A stretch of DNA of 39,861 nucleotides from JAFGFY01 sp964520425. GTDB taxonomy: Bacteria; Desulfobacterota; DSM-4660; Desulfatiglandales; HGW-15. This document shows, one piece after another, positions 9,261 to 17,266 of this stretch. A program made the translations under genes and the position numbers. The notes below the pieces were generated by a model. The model was not told the DNA's origin. It did not search any database and was given only the letters and a program-made list of their open reading frames with translations. The stretch spans positions 1 to 39,861 of the forward strand of contig CAZFMX010000023.1 in NCBI GenBank assembly GCA_964520425.1, given 5' to 3'. Positions within the stretch are counted from its first letter, which is position 1, and each line of letters opens with the position of its first letter.

Positions 9261-9614
9261 TCACGGTTCATCGGGAATGTCGATCTGACCCGGAGAAACA
9301 TCGTCGGAAGTAATGGGGAGGTTTCTGAGGGAACTCAGTTCCTTGTCTTTCTCTCGTAAGTCCTTTTTCAGGCCCCTTATTTCTTTTCTGAGGCGATAAT
9401 CTTCTATCATACCATAAAACCAGGTAATGATCACACCGAAGAAGAACGTAAGAAGCACAACAATGTACAGGGACAAGGGAGTGGATGTAAACTCCGTGAA
9501 AAGGAGGTTTAACCTGAATACCACCGATGTCGACATGGCCGGGTGGTTTTGGATAATAACTGCAAGAACCAGAAATATAAGTATAATGGCTATGATGAAT
9601 CTGAGATATTTCAT
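9261..9614 (-). CDS. lapA: LapA-domain (DUF1049) inner membrane protein
   Basis: A small membrane protein of 117 residues with two hydrophobic helices (about residues 5-22 and 47-70) separated by a short loop. A charged, coiled-coil-prone tail follows (EDYRLRKEIRGLKKDLREKD). This is the LapA plan; E. coli LapA is ~100 residues and is encoded just before LapB, as here. It is thought to assist LapB in LPS assembly. The ribosome site AGGAGGTCACAC directly before the ATG at 9614 supports the start. The stop lies 15 bases from the lapB start. Beyond the family link nothing specific can be read from the sequence. Confidence 0.85.
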   Translation of the reverse strand: MKYLRFIIAIILIFLVLAVIIQNHPAMSTSVVFRLNLLFTEFTSTPLSLYIVVLLTFFFGVIITWFYGMIEDYRLRKEIRGLKKDLREKDKELSSLRNLPITSDDVSPGQIDIPDEP

Positions 9615-9746
9615 GTGTGACCTCCTGTATAAAGTTTTCAGAAGAACTGATGAGCAGTTTTTGCATTCCTATGACTGCCTACTAAGACCTCCCGTCATGT
9701 CATTTGCAAAACGAGAGGGGTTACCCTATCGCTGCAACGATAAGGC

Positions 9747-10244
9747 CTAACCCTGGTCATTAAGCCTATTAAACTCCACTCGGAGTTTCTTATGCGTCTC
9801 CTTAATATGCTCCGGAATGACCCTCACCTCTCCAAGGACGGCCATGCAATTGGTATCTCCGTTCCAGCGAGGCACAATGTGAAAATGCATATGATCCTCG
9901 AAACCGGCCCCTGCGACAATACCCAAATTCAGGCCTACATTAAAACCTTCCGGCTTCATAACCTTCTTCAAGACATCAATGGATTTTCGAACCATCTGCA
10001 TAAGGTCCAAGTTTTCCTTATCTGAAAGCTGATCCAGCCCGGAGACATGCCTGACGGGTGAAACCAAAAGGTGTCCGTTGTTGTAAGGGTACTTATTCAT
10101 GATCACCATGGTCAGTGACCCTACATACAGGATTAAACGTTCTTCATCCTTGGATCGATCATTCCCGGGGCAAAGAATACAATCCTCTCGCTTCTTGTCA
10201 GAAAGGATATACTCAATCCTCCATGGCGCCCAAAGTGTCTTCAT
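9747..10244 (-). CDS. HIT-family nucleotide hydrolase/transferase (Ap4A-type, zinc-binding)
   Basis: The histidine triad HMHFHIVPRW marks a HIT protein, which acts on nucleotide phosphoanhydride or phosphoramidate bonds through its central His. The opening WAPWRIEYI and the CILC zinc motif are typical of the bacterial branch related to galactose-1-P uridylyltransferase and Ap4A phosphorylase. The segment NKYPYNNGHLLVSPVRHV is the usual first half of the HIT domain. Two ATGs are possible, at 10250 and 10244. AGAAGG lies only two bases before the first but eight before the second, so 10244 (165 residues) is preferred. It probably heads the HIT-lapA-lapB-mutS transcript, with a 132-base gap before lapA. 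The natural substrate cannot be deduced. Confidence 0.88.
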   Translation of the reverse strand: MKTLWAPWRIEYILSDKKREDCILCPGNDRSKDEERLILYVGSLTMVIMNKYPYNNGHLLVSPVRHVSGLDQLSDKENLDLMQMVRKSIDVLKKVMKPEGFNVGLNLGIVAGAGFEDHMHFHIVPRWNGDTNCMAVLGEVRVIPEHIKETHKKLRVEFNRLNDQG

Positions 10245-10480
10245 AAGCATAACCTTCTTTCTAAGGGTGCTTCCATCTTCACGAAGAGTATAACAACTCT
10301 CTCAAAAAACACAACATCATTATGTCTCCTCGATATAGAATCCATTTAAAACAGGTTGACTGTGAGATGATTTTCTTGTAGAGAATGAGCGCGTTAAGAA
10401 GGATTTATAGGCCTGTCCATCCTACGCAAGATAAGCCTGAAGGAAGCGGCAACACAAAAGGGTCAAAAATAGGAATTGGA

Positions 10481-10966
10481 ATGCCAATATACGAGTTCTA
10501 CTGCAAAGACTGTCATATGATCTTCAATTTCTTCTCCAGCACCGTCAACACAGAGAAGAGGCCCGTGTGTCCAAAATGCGAGAAAACAGAACTGGAACGT
10601 CGAATGTCGACTTTTGCCATCTCCCGGAATCGGGGAGAGGAAGACGATATGTCTATGCCCGATATGGACGAAGCCAAGATGGAGCAGGCCATGAACCTCC
10701 TCGCGAGCGAGGCTGAAAACATCGATGAAAACGATCCCAGACAGGCGGCCAATCTCATGCGAAAGCTGACCGACATGACCGGCATGGACATGGGTCCCGG
10801 CATGGAGGAGGCCTTGAGAAGAATGGAAAACGGCGAGGATCCAGAGCAGATCGAGGCGGAAATGGGAGATCTTCTGGAAAGTGAAGATCCCTTTACCTTC
10901 AAGGGAAAAGCCGGCCCCCGAAAGAAGCCGCCGCCAAAGGTGGATGATAAGATGTATTACTTATAA
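10481..10966 (+). CDS. FmdB-family zinc ribbon protein with long acidic tail
   Basis: The first ~45 residues are a FmdB regulatory-type zinc ribbon: MPIYEFYCKDCHMIF, then CPKCEKTELERRMS, giving two CxxC pairs. The rest (to residue 161) is acidic and Met-rich, with repeated short helices such as MSMPDMDEAKMEQAMNLL, and ends in basic PRKKPPPKVDDKMYYL. FmdB proteins were first linked to formamidase and amidase regulation, but for most the role is unknown. The ATG at 10481 is chosen because the family begins with MPIYEF and GGAATTGGA precedes it. A longer start at 10385 would add a low-complexity leader. It is divergent from the HIT gene, with about 235 bases between them. Confidence 0.85.
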   Translation: MPIYEFYCKDCHMIFNFFSSTVNTEKRPVCPKCEKTELERRMSTFAISRNRGEEDDMSMPDMDEAKMEQAMNLLASEAENIDENDPRQAANLMRKLTDMTGMDMGPGMEEALRRMENGEDPEQIEAEMGDLLESEDPFTFKGKAGPRKKPPPKVDDKMYYL

Positions 10967-11034
10967 GGTTGAAGACTGAAGGCCCAAGAGTAGGTGGAAG
11001 ACTGAAGGCTGAAGACTGAAGACTAAAGGTAGAA
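10966..11034 (+). repeat. GAAGACTGAAGG-type low-complexity repeat, left flank of S23-like gene
   Basis: Short units such as GAAGACTGAAGG and GAAGACTGAAGACTAAAGG recur four or more times immediately after the FmdB stop. An inverted copy lies at 11451-11481 on the other side of the four-helix-bundle gene. Similar units occur at the end of prfB and, more loosely, near 38985. I see no coding function. Confidence 0.7.
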
Positions 11035-11039
11035 ATAAA

Positions 11040-11396
11040 TCATTCTTTACGGAACGATCGAATCAAACCACTCAGAACCTTCTCGGTTTCGATCATTTTC
11101 GATTCTATTGAAGATGCATCCTCATTGCTCAAGAAACCCAAACGTTTTGACAATTCTAGCTGATAACGCACTTCCCTCAAAGAACCGAAGGCAATATATA
11201 GAAACCGAAGGTAATCTGCCTCACTGTCCCGAGCGCAACCTTCAACAATATTGGATGGAACGGAAACCGCTGCCCGTCGCGTTTGCGAAGTCAGGTTGTA
11301 CAATTCTTCTTTTGGAAATCTCGCGGTGACCTGATAAACCAATAAGGCTACTTCGTCAGCGAGTTCAAATGCCCTTAGTTTGGTGTGATCACGCAT
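11040..11396 (-). CDS. four-helix-bundle protein, 23S rRNA intervening-sequence (S23) family
   Basis: A 118-residue all-helical protein with the conserved family pattern. It starts with FELADEVALLVYQVTARFPKEE, continues with LTSQTRRAAVSVPSNIVEG and LRFLYIAFGSLREVRYQLEL, and ends with a long helix. This is the S23/four helix bundle family, first seen inside the intervening sequences of 23S rRNA genes in spirochaetes. The fold is shared with the Avd protein of diversity-generating retroelements. No rRNA gene, reverse transcriptase or variable repeat is visible here, so the function is unknown. The gene sits between two inverted GAAGACTGAAGG repeat patches, as if carried as a unit. The ATG at 11396 is preceded by GAGGGGAAATC, an acceptable ribosome site. 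Confidence 0.88.
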   Translation of the reverse strand: MRDHTKLRAFELADEVALLVYQVTARFPKEELYNLTSQTRRAAVSVPSNIVEGCARDSEADYLRFLYIAFGSLREVRYQLELSKRLGFLSNEDASSIESKMIETEKVLSGLIRSFRKE

Positions 11397-11450
11397 GATT
11401 TCCCCTCCGTTTTCAATCCGTCATCCTATATTTCCTCCTGCAGTCCTTTA

Positions 11451-11481
11451 CTTCAGTCTTCAGCCTTTAGTCTTCAGTCTA
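11451..11481 (-). repeat. inverted GAAGACTGAAGG-type repeat, right flank of S23-like gene
   Basis: Read on the minus strand this is AGACTGAAGACTAAAGG followed by CTGAAGACTGAAG. It is the inverted partner of the patch at 10966-11034. The TAG stop of the UPF0280 gene (11479-11481) lies inside it. Confidence 0.7.
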
Positions 11482-12207
11482 GATCTTTACTAACTCTATC
11501 TCCCCCCATGCGGCCACCTTATCCTTCACTATGACCAGACCACCGGAGACTCCTTCTATCTCACCGGCCCAATCAGCAACCTTTTCCAGGTCCTTCCTGC
11601 CCCTTATCCTGTTTCCAAGGGCAGTTGCCGCACCGTCTGCGAGGATGGCTGAAGGAGAAATAATGCAGACAATGTCTGTCGATCCCAGGCTGAGAGAATG
11701 CCCTACGGTACCGGAAGAGCTGCAAACCCCTAATGGCATCTTTTTTTGAGGGATCATCAGACCGATCTTCCCGCTCAGAGGGGATTCTCCGGCAAAGATA
11801 GATACCGTGACCGACCGGCTTGTCTTCAAAAAAATGTCTCCGCCGTTTTCAATGATCACCTGATCCGTCCATTTAAGAAGCCCATGCCCCACATACTGGG
11901 CAATCGCCCCTGCCACAGAGGCCATGGGACCCACGCCCAGGCCGCTTGTGGTCTCAATCATCTCTTTGACCATGGGCGGGGCATAGGGGTCTTCAGGATA
12001 AGGCTTCAAAGTGGTCAAGAAATCCGGGTGGCTGGTGATATAGTTCTCAAGTTGGAGTCTCTGATTGAGAACAAGGTCCCTGGTCTCTTTTTCCAGGTTT
12101 TGATCCGCACTAACCCACAAATCGGTCTCTTTCACAGCCATATGAAAGGAAACCAGATCTTTGGCATTCACCCTTTTTCTATAGGTCCGTTCTGTGTATT
12201 CAGTCAT
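11479..12207 (-). CDS. UPF0280 / ApbE-like protein
   Basis: A 242-residue protein matching the UPF0280 family, which is distantly related to ApbE flavin transferases. Conserved segments are GLGVGPMASVAGAIAQYVG, VIIENGGDIFL and GTVGHSLSLGSTDIVCIISP, followed by ADGAATALGNRI. The last two resemble the ApbE segment in which conserved Asp and Gly residues bind metal and FAD. Family members occur mainly in methanogens and sulfate reducers. The substrate is not known. It is transcribed toward the S23-like gene and its stop codon is inside the repeat at 11451-11481. The family call is firm; an FMN-transfer role would be speculation. Confidence 0.8.
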   Translation of the reverse strand: MTEYTERTYRKRVNAKDLVSFHMAVKETDLWVSADQNLEKETRDLVLNQRLQLENYITSHPDFLTTLKPYPEDPYAPPMVKEMIETTSGLGVGPMASVAGAIAQYVGHGLLKWTDQVIIENGGDIFLKTSRSVTVSIFAGESPLSGKIGLMIPQKKMPLGVCSSSGTVGHSLSLGSTDIVCIISPSAILADGAATALGNRIRGRKDLEKVADWAGEIEGVSGGLVIVKDKVAAWGEIELVKI

Positions 12208-12729
12208 TTATCTTTTCCGTAAAGCATAACAAATCTTTTTATTTTTAATTTGATTCATTTATATTTTAATATCCCATTTTTTGTTTTATTAATCATATTT
12301 GTCTAAAAGTATCAGGACACTTTTTTGTCATTCTCGCGCAACCAGGGATTCTAAAATGCTGTGGACTTCCAATGCAGTATATCCAGTACACCCTCTACTC
12401 AGCCTTCAGTGGCACTCAGCGCTACGTGCTAATAATTCTCGTAGACAAAGACATTGGTTCCAGCTAAAGCATACAAGAAAGAGTTTGAGCACTTCAGTCT
12501 GTTTTACTTGAATATAAATGGATTTTTTGACAGGCGAAAAACGATTTCATATACGTATACGGGTCAAGGCTGCCGTTGATCTTTACCCATAATCTCAAGA
12601 TATCAACAGTCAGTAGCAGACCCGTGCACAAAAACCGGCTTTAGTAGGACAGGGGGAGTTTTGTCTCAAAAAAAGAGAGTTCTTTGCCTGACTTCTTTTT
12701 GCTACTCTGACCTCACTCGTTCTAGCTTT
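12208..12729. other. intergenic region without recognised gene
   Basis: About 520 bases. The first ~80 are very AT-rich and probably hold the promoter of the UPF0280 gene. No reading frame here has a good ribosome site or recognisable protein, and I found no tRNA-like fold or strong hairpin. Confidence 0.5.
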
Positions 12730-13209
12730 TCAAGGCTTAAATATCTTTTCAACCCGTCTTGTTACTTTATTCCAAATACCCTCTTTATTTTCAGGTTCAG
12801 CTTTGGTTTTTATCTGTACAGACTGATCTCTTGCTCTAGATTTTTCATGCTTGTAGGTGTCAAAACAGTCCTTTATGACCTTGGCTCTATCGGGAGTAAG
12901 GTCGCTAAAAGCTACACCGATACCCTCATTCACAACTCTCCTGATCTCAGCCTTAAGCAACATAGCCTCTTTCTGGGTTGGAAACTTTAAGACAAGATCG
13001 ACCTTATCTCCCTCCTTGAAATGAGTAGCTCCTGTAGCGAAGGTATAGTGGTCATTCCCTTGGCTGCCGGCTGCTATCTGGCGGAAAACACCTCCCATAC
13101 GGATAAACGCACCGTCGGCGCTAAAGTCCGTAATCTCGTTTCCGCCTGAGCGGCCCCATACCTCCACCTCAAAATGAGATGTCATCCTAGGGGATTGTCT
13201 TCTTTCCAT
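12730..13209 (-). CDS. PilZ domain protein (c-di-GMP receptor candidate)
   Basis: A 159-residue protein with the two PilZ signatures for cyclic di-GMP: the N-terminal RRQSPR (RxxxR-like) and DFSADGAFIRMGG (DxSxxGxxI). The beta-barrel continues to GVAFSDLTPDRAKVIKDCF, the usual PilZ ending, and a basic helical tail follows. It could respond to c-di-GMP made by a cyclase such as the REC-GGDEF protein at 38021, but the two genes are 25 kb apart and a link is only inference. The gene stands alone on the minus strand. Its partner or target cannot be read from the context. Confidence 0.85.
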   Translation of the reverse strand: MERRQSPRMTSHFEVEVWGRSGGNEITDFSADGAFIRMGGVFRQIAAGSQGNDHYTFATGATHFKEGDKVDLVLKFPTQKEAMLLKAEIRRVVNEGIGVAFSDLTPDRAKVIKDCFDTYKHEKSRARDQSVQIKTKAEPENKEGIWNKVTRRVEKIFKP

Positions 13210-13525
13210 TGAAAAACCCTATTACTTGTCTTTGTCTATGTCAAGAAAGCAAAAAAGGTCAAGGTTCCGAATAAGTTCTAAAGGGCATCGATGGCAAAAT
13301 AACGAAATCCAAAGGCTATTTTTTTTGTCCAAGTGCCCGGCATTCACAAATCAGCGCACGGCGTTCCTACCCCATGCCTTAACCGGAATGCCAGTGTGTT
13401 CAAAGGAAGATTTATGTTGATGGGATTGATTTTGTGGGACTTATTAGCTATGTATGAGTACCGATAACTATTTAGTCGTTTTATGTGGTTCAAGCCAATA
13501 ATTATTTCGAAGAGGTGATAGATAG
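13210..13525. other. intergenic region between divergent PilZ and ABM genes
   Basis: About 316 bases that should hold the promoters of both divergent genes. I cannot assign a convincing -35/-10 pair and see no gene. Confidence 0.4.
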
Positions 13526-13831
13526 ATGATAAATGTAATCGTATCAGTACAAATCAAGGAAGGTCTCACGCAAGAGTTTCTCGAGCTTTTCAAATCCAAT
13601 ATTCCTAATGTTCTCGCAGAAAAAGGGTGCTTAGAATATGCTCCAACGGTTGATATTCCTTCGGGTTTCCCTCCCCAGGAATTGAACGAAAATATAGTCA
13701 CGATAATCGAGAAGTGGAATAGTCTGGAGGATTTGCAGGCACATATGTCCTCGCCCCATATGGTTGAGTTCCAAAAAAAGGAGAAGGAATTCGTTGAAAA
13801 TGTGTCACTGAAAGTGCTGAAAGAAACGTGA
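13526..13831 (+). CDS. antibiotic biosynthesis monooxygenase (ABM) domain protein
   Basis: A 101-residue ferredoxin-like (dimeric alpha-beta barrel) protein. It shows the ABM pattern INVIVSVQIKEGLTQEFLEL, then EKGCLEYAPTVDI and EKWNSLEDLQAHMSSPHMVEF. Proteins of this type are quinol or small-molecule monooxygenases without cofactor, or act in stress and signalling (YgiN-like). The start is supported by GAGGTGATAGATAG before the ATG. The domain is secure; the substrate is unknown. It is followed by a repeat element at 13949 and then moaF. Confidence 0.82.
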   Translation: MINVIVSVQIKEGLTQEFLELFKSNIPNVLAEKGCLEYAPTVDIPSGFPPQELNENIVTIIEKWNSLEDLQAHMSSPHMVEFQKKEKEFVENVSLKVLKET

Positions 13832-13948
13832 ATGGAATAGAAGACTACTGATCCTTTACATCTCTATTTGAACCATGATAAGACTTAAGCAGTCTCCGTG
13901 AAAGGAATAATTCCTGGTACTAGGACCTGCTGAAATGGCTGTCATATT

Positions 13949-14105
13949 GAGTACTCTTCCCGTACAGCGGGAAGCCTCAGGTAACCCCCCAGAGGGGGCC
14001 TCAAGGGACAGAGGCTTTTCTGTTGTGACTGGTGGGAGAACGTCGTCTTTTCGTGACTTATCTGTGGGGGAAGCCCTGGCTTTCCGCCTCTTAGAGGAGA
14101 GAAAA
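13949..14105 (+). repeat. structured repeat, copy 1 (IS200/IS605-like end)
   Basis: From GAGTACTCTTCCCG to the AAGCCCTGGC segment this region matches 25563-25720 over roughly 155 bases with scattered changes. It contains consecutive small hairpins (CCCGTACAGCGGG, then CCCCCCAGAGGGGG). The conserved core includes GAGGCTTTTCTGTTGTGACT and TTTTCGTGACTTATCTGTGG. A short open frame crosses it, but the matching copy keeps structure rather than protein frame, so I treat it as a non-coding mobile-element end. Confidence 0.7.
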
Positions 14106-14214
14106 ACAAATGTTTTTGATCTTTTCCAATGTTGAAATTCTGTCTGTCTTATTGGAAAGTCTTACTGTTGTTTCCTTTGACTCAAACATTATATTGTCAT
14201 GAAGGAGGAGAACT

Positions 14215-15003
14215 ATGTCTCAAAGAGAAGGTGAAACAGATTATAAGTATGAAGACTATGCTTCGGAAATGGCAACATACCGCAATCCCCAAACAGATGC
14301 CATGATCAATAAGCAATTAAAAATCACTCTTGACTCAGGTGTCGCCTTTGATCTCAACTTCGTAGAACGCAATAAGGTCGAATGGAAAAACAACGGCAAG
14401 AGCGGCACGGATTGGTGCGAAGTAGTGGAAGTTGAGGAAAATACCTATTTTATTGATATGACTTTTGCGAATGAGCCCCGTCATAGCCAAACATTTATTG
14501 TCAACACCGAAACCCGGCAGGTGGTTGGAGTTCACACAAACATTCGCGAAGGCGATGTCGGCAAAGAGCCCCGGGCAGTCCATGACTTCTCAGCCGGCGT
14601 ACTCGGCGATCCATCCGTTCCGCCTATCGGACGAAAACCGGCACCCACGCGCGACCTGCACGGCCTGCGTGCTATTTATAATTACAATCCCAACCAGTGT
14701 TTCGAACATGTCTACATGACATTTGAACGCTACGCATGGCATTGTGTGGTTGGGCCCCTGAAGGGTCAGGCTGATGTGGAAATGTGCACAATCTATAAGT
14801 TTGACGACAACCAATACATATTCAGCTGGCGTGAATTCGGACTCCCGGTTTCCACTGTTTTCTTCTATAACTGGAATCAGATGAAAACGACTGGAAAGTT
14901 TTTTGCCATCGGGGATGACGGCAATGTTGCCAATACACCTGCTGCTGCGCTTATAACAAAGTTGTCAATGGCCTTTTATCCCTTAGAAGCTCAACCATTA
15001 TAG
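14215..15003 (+). CDS. moaF: MoaF-family protein
   Basis: A 262-residue protein resembling the MoaF family, with two related beta-rich (lipocalin-like) halves. The N-half has FDLNFVERNKVEWKNNG and VEENTYFIDMTFANEPRHSQ, and the C-half has CFEHVYMTFERYAWHCVVGP. MoaF was named from a molybdenum cofactor locus, but its biochemical role is unclear. A very good ribosome site (GGAGGAGAACT) precedes the ATG, and a clear terminator follows, so it is probably a single-gene transcript. The window has one tungsten/molybdopterin enzyme (28555-30480) but it is not adjacent. A small-molecule binding role is possible. Confidence in the family is fairly good; the pathway is uncertain. Confidence 0.75.
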   Translation: MSQREGETDYKYEDYASEMATYRNPQTDAMINKQLKITLDSGVAFDLNFVERNKVEWKNNGKSGTDWCEVVEVEENTYFIDMTFANEPRHSQTFIVNTETRQVVGVHTNIREGDVGKEPRAVHDFSAGVLGDPSVPPIGRKPAPTRDLHGLRAIYNYNPNQCFEHVYMTFERYAWHCVVGPLKGQADVEMCTIYKFDDNQYIFSWREFGLPVSTVFFYNWNQMKTTGKFFAIGDDGNVANTPAAALITKLSMAFYPLEAQPL

Positions 15004-15051
15004 GTTCTTTTATTAGGGCTTTTTACGATACAAAGTATCTCTATTCAAGCC

Positions 15052-15107
15052 GGCATATAGGGCAAACGAGCAGACTAACATCATTTGTTCGTCCTATATG
15101 CCTTATT
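15052..15107 (+). terminator. intrinsic terminator after moaF
   Basis: GGCATATAGG at 15052-15061 pairs with CCTATATGCC ending at 15102, with further pairing inside (AAACGA with TTTGTT), followed by TTATTATT. It lies about 50 bases after the moaF stop. Confidence 0.75.
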
Positions 15108-15523
15108 ATTCAAAACATTCTGCTTTTCTCTGCGTCCATGTCAAACCCATTACTTGCCATCTCAGTGCCCCCTGAAGCCGTACACTCGGTTACGGTAAGG
15201 GTTTTGAGAAATCCCGTGCACCAGAGAGGTGTTAGATGTAAGGCGCCGAGGAGCGCCGATTGAGGCGTATATACAATACGCCGCAAGGAGAAGCGACCGA
15301 AGGCAACACAGCCCTTCGACTTACTCAGGGCCATGAGCCTGTCGAATAGCAGATGACAGCTTGATGGTGGATCAGGGTATCAAATCTGTCGTTGACTCTT
15401 TATAGTTACTTTTGATAATGTACCACGTCGCTTTGATCCTTAAAAACGGTGACAGGCGCAATACAGTCGAGAGTATCCATCGCATTGAAAGTATTGGACG
15501 GCTCTTTTCAAGAGGATGATCAG
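15108..15523. repeat. gene-free spacer with probable interspersed repeat (15215-15350)
   Basis: No gene is supported in these ~415 bases. The stretch around 15215-15350 has GGCGCCGAGGAGCGCC, GGCGTATATACAATACGCC and an imperfect inverted repeat (CTTCGAC ... GTCGAA). These stacked short palindromes are typical of intergenic repeat elements in deltaproteobacteria as I recall them, but no second copy lies in this window. Confidence 0.4.
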
Positions 15524-17113
15524 ATGTCCCAAGAGGATGTTCAAACAGAAGAATATCAGTTTCCCAAAAAACAGATCGTGTGGGGGTTAGTGGCCATATT
15601 TGCTGTCTATGGAACGATGGCATATTCCGTACAGACATTGAATATTGCCAGACCGAAGATCGCGGCCGACCTGGACGGTCTATCCCTTTACGCCTGGTCC
15701 GTATCCATTCCGTCACTGATCATGGCCCTTGTGACGATTATTTTCGGGAAATTTTCGGATATGTACGGCCGGCGTATTATGTTGATGATAGCGCTGATTG
15801 CTTGTTTTATAGGAACAGTCCTGAGTGCCCTCAGCCCCAACTTTATATTTCTGATCGTTGCACAATCGATCGCCGCTCTGGGAATAGGAGCGATGATGCC
15901 GCTTGTTTTTGCCGTAGTCGGCGACTTGTTTCCACCGTCCAAACGCAGTAAATGGGTCGGCCTATTGAATATCCCTCTCGGCGTATTCACCTTGACAGGT
16001 CCCGCACTGGGCGGCCTCATTGTGGATGCCTGGAACTGGCGATACATGTTCTGGGTGGCAATCCCTCTGCTCATTTTCTGTCTGGTGACTGTACCGGTAG
16101 GTGTTCCCTCGCTGATGAATCGGGATTCAAAACCTAAAATAGATTTAAAGGGCTGTATATTGGTCGCCCTGGCGTCTTCCACTACAATCATCGGTTTTTC
16201 TTTTGCAGGAACAACCTATTCCTGGCTTTCCACCCCCATTATCGGCCTCCTCGGATTCTCCCTGGCCTGCTGGATAATATTCCTTTGGGCTGAATCCGGA
16301 GAAAAGGAACCTGTTCTAGATCTGGCTGTTCTACGTAACCGTACATTCCGCTCGGTTGCCCTCGCCACATTCTTTTCTTCCTTCGGGACCATGGGAATGA
16401 TGATGTACTTCCCCATGTTTTTGCAGGGCGTTCAGAAGATCTCCACATTTCACAGCGGATTCATCACGACACCCTACGGCGTACTGACGGCTTTTATGGG
16501 AGTCCCTGTCGGTTACATCATTGCCCGATCCAGTCGTTTCAAATGGATGTATATTGCCGGGTATGGAATTCTCACCCTGAGTATGTTCGGGCTGATTCTT
16601 CTCGATACCCACAGCCGAATTGTATGGAGTGTTATAGTGGCACTGCTGGCCGGGCTTGGATACGGTGTTATCCCAACAATCAATACCGTCGTTGTTCAGA
16701 ATGCAGTCCCTAAAAGACTGATGGGTGTGGCGATGGGAGCCATCTTTTTCTTTCTCATGATGGGGACGGCGATATCTCCCGCAATCCTGGGTTCGACAAT
16801 GAATGTTTCCTATGCCAATGCTCTATCTAGATTTCTACCGGAAGATTTGAGTGATATTGCGGATGAAAAGACTATGAAAGCCCTGGATAATCCCCAGGTT
16901 CTTTTGTCGGAATCTGCCTTGGAAGATCTCAGAAAGGCCTTTCAGGAGAAAGGTGTCAACGGTCCACAGCTATTCCAGCAAACGGTAGATGCGATTCGCC
17001 ATTCTCTGGCAATCGGGTTGCGCAATATATTCTGGGTTGGTTCGATCATGATGATCGTTTCCTTTTTCATAATCTGTACGGTTCCTAGAAAATTTGCGGA
17101 TAGTGACGAGTAG
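15524..17113 (+). CDS. MFS drug-efflux transporter, EmrB/QacA (14-helix, DHA2) type
   Basis: A 529-residue membrane protein of the major facilitator superfamily. Motif A is visible after helix 2 as GKFSDMYGRRIMLMI, and the motif C-like segment GLLNIPLGVFTLTGPALGGL is in helix 5, the mark of proton-driven exporters. The length and helix count fit the 14-helix DHA2 family, and a large loop lies before the last helix (about 430-490). The ATG at 15524 is chosen because AGAGGATGATC precedes it; a start at 15449 would lack a ribosome site. It is followed by a terminator and then a MATE exporter. The substrate is unknown; drug or small organic anion export is the family role. Confidence 0.85.
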   Translation: MSQEDVQTEEYQFPKKQIVWGLVAIFAVYGTMAYSVQTLNIARPKIAADLDGLSLYAWSVSIPSLIMALVTIIFGKFSDMYGRRIMLMIALIACFIGTVLSALSPNFIFLIVAQSIAALGIGAMMPLVFAVVGDLFPPSKRSKWVGLLNIPLGVFTLTGPALGGLIVDAWNWRYMFWVAIPLLIFCLVTVPVGVPSLMNRDSKPKIDLKGCILVALASSTTIIGFSFAGTTYSWLSTPIIGLLGFSLACWIIFLWAESGEKEPVLDLAVLRNRTFRSVALATFFSSFGTMGMMMYFPMFLQGVQKISTFHSGFITTPYGVLTAFMGVPVGYIIARSSRFKWMYIAGYGILTLSMFGLILLDTHSRIVWSVIVALLAGLGYGVIPTINTVVVQNAVPKRLMGVAMGAIFFFLMMGTAISPAILGSTMNVSYANALSRFLPEDLSDIADEKTMKALDNPQVLLSESALEDLRKAFQEKGVNGPQLFQQTVDAIRHSLAIGLRNIFWVGSIMMIVSFFIICTVPRKFADSDE

Positions 17114-17137
17114 GTGAATCGCCCCTTCTCTTTTAAT

Positions 17138-17192
17138 CCAACACAGAAACCCTTTCCCTTTTGGCAAGGATTTCTATGTTGGTTCTTTTTTT
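17138..17192 (+). terminator. intrinsic terminator after MFS gene
   Basis: CCAACACAGAAA at 17138-17149 pairs with TTTCTATGTTGG ending at 17182 (one mismatch), followed by TTCTTTTTTT. It lies 24 bases after the MFS stop and separates it from the MATE gene. Confidence 0.85.
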
Positions 17193-17266
17193 GAAATAAA
17201 AAGGAATCCTCTGCCTTTGGTCAGGAGTATTAGCTTCTCCATGGATTGTTAGAGTTAGAGTGCCTC

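Noticed and set aside
8403..9359. 318-codon plus-strand frame antisense to lapB
   Set aside because: It is a shadow of the well-supported lapB/lapA genes, with no family resemblance.
10966..11034. CRISPR array
   Set aside because: The repeats are short, adjacent and degenerate without unique spacers of constant length, and there are no cas genes.
11040..11396. Diversity-generating retroelement accessory gene (Avd)
   Set aside because: The fold family fits, but there is no reverse transcriptase, template repeat or variable repeat nearby.
13935..14135. 66-codon frame over the repeat at 13949
   Set aside because: The second copy of the repeat conserves stems rather than this frame, and no ribosome site precedes it.
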